A stretch of DNA of 64,000 bases from Lewinellaceae bacterium (GTDB lineage: Bacteria > Bacteroidota > Bacteroidia > Chitinophagales > Saprospiraceae): contig JACJYC010000007.1 in the NCBI GenBank assembly GCA_020636325.1, positions 62,001 through 126,000 of the forward strand, read 5' to 3'. The notes beneath the pieces were generated by a model. That model ran no database searches. It had not been told where the DNA came from and saw only the letters and a program-made list of their open reading frames with translations. Positions 60,063-64,000 of this stretch are shown in pieces (within the stretch, counting starts at the first letter, position 1; each line of letters starts with the position of its first letter). A program made the translations under genes and the position numbers.

Positions 60063-60415
60063 TAGCGGGGTATTAGTTGTAAGTTGTAAGTCGTAAGTCG
60101 TAAGTGGTAAGTCGTAAGTGGTAAGTTGGGAAAGGGGCAGCGTTTCGACCTTACAACGGGAGACTGTTCAAAACAGTGTTTTCACGCAAAGGCGCAAAGA
60201 CACAAAGATCTGATTTTTAGCAAGCTGCGCATGCTAAAAATCCGGTTGACACAAAGTTCTGAACGGTCCCTTCAACGGGCGACCAACCGTAAACCCATTC
60301 AATCATTAATCCATAAGAATAGCCGTGCAGGCTGTTTCCACAACGGGCGTTTTCCTTCAGCAATCAGATACCATAGTCTGCCCAGCTTTAGCGGGGTAAT
60401 AATCAATCATCAATC
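60063..60415. repeat. Gap with heptamer arrays and an inverted repeat
   Basis: TTTAGCGGGGTA precedes seven GTAAGT[T/C/G] heptamers (60074-60127). The same boundary word recurs at 60381 before ATCAATC heptamers (about 60397-60412). Between them, GATTTTTAGCA (60212-60222) is exactly complementary to 60232-60242, and GCAAAG-type short repeats lie at 60185-60207. No coding region is convincing in 60045-60459. Confidence 0.75.
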
Positions 60416-60459
60416 AAAAGTTCTGTTTGCCTCACCAGCAGGCGGCCAACCATGACGTT

Positions 60460-60984
60460 ATGAGAAATTTGCCATATTACCCCGCAATAGGGGCTATCAT
60501 CTTCCTGCTCAAATGGAGCTATACGACTGCCGGTCCGGGCGACCTCCAGGTGTTGATCCGGCCTGTTGCGGGGCTGGTGAGCCTGATCACCGGGGCGGCC
60601 GGCGAATACGGAGAAAAGGGGTGCTATTATGCACAACTGAACATCGTGATCGACAAGTCGTGTTCGGGATTCAATTTTCTGATCCTGTGCTACGGCATGC
60701 TGGCCAGTCTGGCGATTCCTTCGGTATCCGGGGTGCGGGCAAAAATGCTGGCCGTGATCCTGGCCCTGCCGGGTGCATTATTGCTGACCGTGCTGGTTAA
60801 TTCAGCGCGCATCCTGTCGGTTTATTTCGTCCAGCAGTTGTCGGGGGCGTTCCGGGAGCATCCGGCCACCTGGCTCCACCAGGCTGCCGGAGCTTTCATT
60901 TACCTGTTTTTCCTGATGCTCATTTACATCGGAGCTGATTTTTTAATCCATAAACTCTCCGGACGCCATGCGAAATCTGCTTAA
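60460..60984 (+). CDS. Exosortase family protein (XrtK-like)
   Basis: 174 residues from the ATG at 60460. An integral membrane protein with the exosortase triad: Cys68 in DKSCSGFNFLILCYG, Arg117 in VLVNSARILS and His140 in TWLHQAAGAFIYLFF, each at the edge of a TM helix. Exosortases cleave C-terminal sorting tails and transfer proteins to envelope polymers. Its small size and the surrounding motifs fit exosortase K, as I recall that family. No PEP-CTERM-type substrate with tripartite tail is present nearby; the surface proteins in the window use T9SS tails. The next small ORF overlaps its end by 17 bases. Confidence 0.8.
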   Translation: MRNLPYYPAIGAIIFLLKWSYTTAGPGDLQVLIRPVAGLVSLITGAAGEYGEKGCYYAQLNIVIDKSCSGFNFLILCYGMLASLAIPSVSGVRAKMLAVILALPGALLLTVLVNSARILSVYFVQQLSGAFREHPATWLHQAAGAFIYLFFLMLIYIGADFLIHKLSGRHAKSA

Positions 60985-61132
60985 CCCCAGGTGGCTGCTT
61001 TTTCTACTGAGCGCTTTCACCTTCGCCTGGGAGCGGCTCAAATACCGCTTCCGCAAAACGAACGGCAGGAGGAGGCAGTTCACACATACCTTACCCGGGT
61101 CCACCGACAGTTCGGCCCCATTCGGCGAATAA
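60968..61132 (+). CDS. Possible 54-residue membrane peptide overlapping the exosortase gene
   Basis: An ATG inside the end of the exosortase gene opens 54 codons: MRNLLNPRWLLFLLSAFTF (one hydrophobic helix) followed by a strongly basic stretch (ERLKYRFRKTNGRRR) and a polar tail. The overlap suggests translational coupling. It could be a real partner of the exosortase, or the truncated start of a longer membrane protein that has lost its remainder; a hydrophobic helix plus Arg cluster also resembles the end of exosortase substrates. The evidence is weak because of the length. Confidence 0.35.
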   Translation: MRNLLNPRWLLFLLSAFTFAWERLKYRFRKTNGRRRQFTHTLPGSTDSSAPFGE

Positions 61133-61195
61133 TTCCAACTTGCGCTGTTTCAAGGTGTTATATTTATAGTATTCAATCACTAAAATCAATGCGCC

Positions 61196-61750
61196 ATGAA
61201 AACTACCATCTTGTTTTTAGCGATTTCGACGGCGCTGTTGTTCAACGCCCCGAAAGCGCAAGCCCAGGAAAAAATGAGTACCGAAATATCGTACAACGTT
61301 ATTTTCGGACCAGTATTCCCGATCGAGGGCCGGAGTTCACAGCTCGACGGCCGGATCACGCTCAATGATACCACCGGCGTCCTTGAAAAGCTGGATTTTG
61401 AGGTGCCGCTCAATTCCTTTATCGGCCAGAATGCCGGTTATCTGGCATGGGTGGGCAACAGCTGGACCTTTCCTGATATGCAGTTTCGCAGCAATAATAT
61501 CACCCTGAAAGGAGACACCTGGATCGTAAAGGGCAACCTTGAATTCAGGGGCCGGAACCAGCCGGTCACCCTGCGGTTAAACCGAACCGATAAGAACGGA
61601 GAGATCGTATTGTCGGGTAATTTCTCCCTGAACCCCCGGGACTATTTCATCATTCCACCGTCGATAGAGCTGGTACCCAATCAAATTCCGATGGAGCTGA
61701 CCATGGTCTTTGACCAGCCGGCGATGGCCTCCAGCGGGGAAGACTCATAG
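61196..61750 (+). CDS. YceI family secreted protein
   Basis: 184 residues with a signal peptide (1-24, AQAQ). The lipocalin-like YceI barrel is indicated by EISYNVIFGPVFPIEGRSS, DGRITLNDTTGVLEKLDFEVPLNSFIG, FPDMQFRSNNITLKGDTWIVKGNLEFRGRNQPVTL and a final GNFSLNPRDYFI. YceI proteins bind long isoprenoid or fatty-acid-like ligands in the periplasm. It is the first gene after the exosortase locus and is convergent with the PAP2 gene. Confidence 0.85.
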   Translation: MKTTILFLAISTALLFNAPKAQAQEKMSTEISYNVIFGPVFPIEGRSSQLDGRITLNDTTGVLEKLDFEVPLNSFIGQNAGYLAWVGNSWTFPDMQFRSNNITLKGDTWIVKGNLEFRGRNQPVTLRLNRTDKNGEIVLSGNFSLNPRDYFIIPPSIELVPNQIPMELTMVFDQPAMASSGEDS

Positions 61751-61768
61751 GTCAGGAGGCCCCGGGAT

Positions 61769-62389
61769 TCAGAAATGGACAGGCGGAAGGTCTTTCCCCC
61801 TATCGGGTGCAAAGACCTTCCGCCGGAGTTTGTATGCCAGCCAGGCTACCCCGGTCCCTAACGCTGCTCCGGCCACCACATCGCTGACATAATGAACCCC
61901 CAGGTGCACCCGGCTGTAAGCCACGCCGGTCGCCCAGGTGTAGACCGGCACGACCACATACCATTTGCGATGGTTCAGCGAGAGGGAGGTAGCGGTGGCA
62001 AAGGCCAGCGCAGCATGACCGGACGGAAATGAATTCCCGCTTGCCTCAAGCACCGGATCCAGATCGTTGTATTGCAGGTAGGGCCGGGGCCGGTCCGTGA
62101 TCTTTTTCAATGCCACTGTGAGGCCGATTGCGGCCGCCGAGGCGCCGAACGTTTCGATCCCTTCCTGCCACAGGTCCCGGTTGCCTCTTTGCAGGCCGAT
62201 GCCGATCTGGGTAAATGGTATGGCTGCGGTCACGCCGCCCACGCTTCGGGTGACGGCCAGAAATTCCTTGTCAAGGCCTTTCGGGCGATTCACGTTGAGG
62301 GACTGCATCAGGCGGTAGTCCAGGTTTTGCGCACTGACAACAATGGCCGCCAGCCAAATGCATGCAGTGCAGAGAACATGATTCCTCAT
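61769..62389 (-). CDS. PAP2 family phosphatase
   Basis: 206 residues with a signal peptide (1-20, VSAQ). The three phosphatase motifs are complete: KKITDRPRP (KxxxxxxRP), NSFPSGHAALA (PSGH) and SRVHLGVHYVSD (SRxxxxxHxxxD). Members remove phosphate from lipid phosphates such as undecaprenyl pyrophosphate or phosphatidate. It has fewer TM helices than classical PAP2 proteins and an N-terminal export signal, which suggests a periplasmic acid-phosphatase-like form. It lies four bases downstream of the RND gene on the same strand, so they are probably co-transcribed. Confidence 0.9.
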   Translation of the reverse strand: MRNHVLCTACIWLAAIVVSAQNLDYRLMQSLNVNRPKGLDKEFLAVTRSVGGVTAAIPFTQIGIGLQRGNRDLWQEGIETFGASAAAIGLTVALKKITDRPRPYLQYNDLDPVLEASGNSFPSGHAALAFATATSLSLNHRKWYVVVPVYTWATGVAYSRVHLGVHYVSDVVAGAALGTGVAWLAYKLRRKVFAPDRGKDLPPVHF

Positions 62390-62393
62390 TTAA

Positions 62394-64000
62394 CTATTCT
62401 ATTGTTTCAGAAGCAATTCCGGTTCCGTCCGAATCAATGGACAGCGCTTTCCTGTGAAAAACAAGCCTTAGCATCGTCGGTAAAACAATCAACAACAGCG
62501 GCAAGGCCAATATCAGGCCCCCGATCACGGCAACCGCCAGCGGCTGGTGCATCTGGGCGCCTGTACCGATACCCAGCGCAAGGGGCAAAAGCGCGATTAT
62601 TGCGCTGGCAGCGGTCATCAGTTTGGGGCGCAGACGAGCGGCAATAGCATACCCCAATGCCTGGTCAACCGTATGCGTGCTGTGCGCCACCTGAAACTGC
62701 TGAAAGGTAAAAATAGCGTTTTCGGCAATAATCCCCACGATCATGATTATTCCGGTATAGGAACCCACGTTCAGCGGCGTACCGGTCATTAAAAGTGCCA
62801 GGTAGCACCCTGCCATACCAAGGACGGATACAAAAATGATGACCAGCGCAACGCGTAAATCCCTGAAAAGGACCAACAGCACCGCAAAGACCAGCAGCGT
62901 TGCCAGTATCAGCACGGCCAGCAGTTCCCGGAAGCTTTGTTGTTGCTCTGCAAAAGAACCGCCGTATTCGATGCGATATCCCTGGGGCAGTGCAATCTTG
63001 CTTTGCACGCTGTTTTGGATGTCTTTCATTACGCTTCCCAGATCCCGGTTGTCGAGCCGGGCGGTGACCGCCGTAAGGGTCTGCAGGTTTTCCCGTTCGA
63101 CTTCCGGAACCCCGCTTTCAACCTTAATGCGGGTGAGCAGATGGAGCGGGGCAAGGCTGCCGTCCGGCAGAAAAATACGGGCATTTTTAATATCATCCAA
63201 TGATTGGTTCAGGTATCCCGGATAGCGCATCCTGACATCGAGGAGTTGCTCCTGTTCTTTCAATTTTCCCACGATCACGCCCTGTGTGTGCGTGGCCAGC
63301 TGAAATTGCAGGTCTGCAGGCGTCATCCCGAACCGGTATAAGCCGGCCTCATCCGGCAGATAACTGATCTTCGGCCCGGCAACCACAATGCCGTCGAAGA
63401 CATCCGCCGTACCGGGGGTTTTTTCCAGAATGGCAGCTACCTCACCGGCTATTGAACGGACTTTCTCCGGGTCATTGCCGAAGACTTTCACCTCGATCGG
63501 TTGCACCGAACTCATCAGATCGCCGAGCATATCCCCGATAACCTGTCCGAAATCCACCGTCAACACCGGCAAATTGTATTCAACCTCCTGCCGGATTTCA
63601 GAGATCACCTCTTCCGTGGTATTTTTGCGTTTTTTCTTCAGGCTGATCAGGTAATCACCGCGATTCGGTTCGGTGATAAAAAACCCCATCTGCGTGCCGG
63701 TCCGCCGGTTATAGGATGCCACATCCGGATTTGCAGCCACGATGGCATCAACCTGCTCCAGCATCCTGTTGGTCTCCTCGATGGAGGTTCCCGGGGGAGA
63801 GTTATAATCCAGCACGATGGTGCCTTCATCCATTTCCGGCAAAAACCCGGTTTGCAATTTTTGCGGCACACTGGAAATAACGAAGATCAGCAAGGCGGCA
63901 AAAACCAGACTGATCCACGGATGCTTGATGAAAAAACTGACCCAGCGGCGCTCCCGGACAGGATGAACATCTTCCTGCTGCCTTCTTTTCCTGGGCGAAA
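62394..64000 (-). CDS. RND efflux transporter permease, C-terminal part (continues beyond the window)
   Basis: The minus-strand frame is open from the right edge of the window to the stop at 62394, about 535 residues; a TTG at 63893 is internal, not the start. Order: HPWISLVFAALLIFVISS (TM7-like), the second porter domain (FLPEMDEGTIVLDYNSPPGTSIEE, YNRRTGTQMGFF), GDLMSSVQPIEVKVFG, then TM helices LLVFAVLLVLFRDLRVALVIIF, GIIMIVGIIAENAIFTFQQF and LIIALLPLALGIGTGAQMHQPLA. PGTSIEETN and LPEMDEG fit the heavy-metal/CusA-like branch better than AcrB. Substrate unknown. The membrane-fusion and outer-membrane partners must lie outside the window. Confidence 0.9.
   Translation of the reverse strand, partial: SPRKRRQQEDVHPVRERRWVSFFIKHPWISLVFAALLIFVISSVPQKLQTGFLPEMDEGTIVLDYNSPPGTSIEETNRMLEQVDAIVAANPDVASYNRRTGTQMGFFITEPNRGDYLISLKKKRKNTTEEVISEIRQEVEYNLPVLTVDFGQVIGDMLGDLMSSVQPIEVKVFGNDPEKVRSIAGEVAAILEKTPGTADVFDGIVVAGPKISYLPDEAGLYRFGMTPADLQFQLATHTQGVIVGKLKEQEQLLDVRMRYPGYLNQSLDDIKNARIFLPDGSLAPLHLLTRIKVESGVPEVERENLQTLTAVTARLDNRDLGSVMKDIQNSVQSKIALPQGYRIEYGGSFAEQQQSFRELLAVLILATLLVFAVLLVLFRDLRVALVIIFVSVLGMAGCYLALLMTGTPLNVGSYTGIIMIVGIIAENAIFTFQQFQVAHSTHTVDQALGYAIAARLRPKLMTAASAIIALLPLALGIGTGAQMHQPLAVAVIGGLILALPLLLIVLPTMLRLVFHRKALSIDSDGTGIASETIE

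Noticed and set aside
63893..63893. TTG at 63893 as the start of the RND pump
   Set aside because: The frame is open further to the window edge and continues a conserved RND segment (RRWVSFFIKHPWISL), so the gene is simply cut by the window.

Overview
The window comes from a Bacteroidota chromosome, most likely class Saprospiria (Lewinella/Haliscomenobacter-like). The reasons are four secreted proteins with type IX secretion (T9SS) sorting domains (two of type A, two of type B), a hybrid two-component system fused in one chain, promoters of the Bacteroidota form TTG-N18-20-TAnnTTTG, a CreD/winged-helix locus, an exosortase-K-like protein and GC-rich codon use. It is accessory and cell-surface rich; there are no rRNA genes, phage structural genes or CRISPR arrays. 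Genes at both edges run out of the window.

Layout. 1-5.4 kb: a partial secreted protein, a decayed T9SS sorting-domain fragment and a hybrid sensor kinase/AraC regulator. 5.5-10.5 kb: a patatin-like lipase, a DUF1080 lipoprotein and a Tat-exported Gfo/Idh oxidoreductase (together a likely 3-keto-glycoside route), with a RhuM-Fic/Doc toxin-like gene between them. 10.5-11.7 kb: a 1.2-kb mosaic of repeats. 11.7-16.9 kb: small envelope and enzyme genes (DUF5020 porin-like, a membrane-anchored protein with a conserved N-terminal domain, erythromycin-esterase-like, META/HslJ, DinB, NAGPA-like). 17.0-18.9 kb: MlaE/MlaF lipid transport pair and tRNA-Leu(GAG), whose 3' end and terminator are duplicated. 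18.9-24.2 kb: an M43 metalloprotease, an unknown 448-aa protein, an ECF sigma/anti-sigma pair and an M43-like protein that has lost catalytic residues. 24.4-32.1 kb: two giant secreted proteins (PKD; cohesin plus dockerin). 32.1-43.6 kb: DUF4440, an unknown, a D-serine-dehydratase-like enzyme, a lectin/HYR T9SS protein, and an alpha-2-macroglobulin with an embedded TonB-plug-like segment. 43.7-47.3 kb: an SPFH plus NAD-kinase-like operon behind two palindromic operators, and a TPR-like protein. 47.5-50.5 kb: small enzymes and psuG. 50.8-57.3 kb: a 2147-aa PKD/Ig-like adhesin. 57.5-60.0 kb: membrane protein, winged-helix regulator and creD, with one operator motif in front of each transcription unit. 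60.5-64 kb: exosortase, YceI, PAP2 and a partial RND efflux pump.

The most unusual feature is in the noncoding DNA. Short tandem arrays of 7-, 8-, 9- or 21-bp units, a different unit at most sites, begin at or within a few bases of stop codons of unrelated genes (Gfo/Idh, DinB, MlaF, VOC, psuG, the winged-helix regulator). Several sit beside related GC-rich hairpin modules. This looks like a dispersed mosaic repeat family that I cannot match to a named element. The other strong candidates are the SPFH/NAD-kinase module with twin 25-bp palindromes flanking its promoter, and the two-promoter regulon of the winged-helix/CreD locus.
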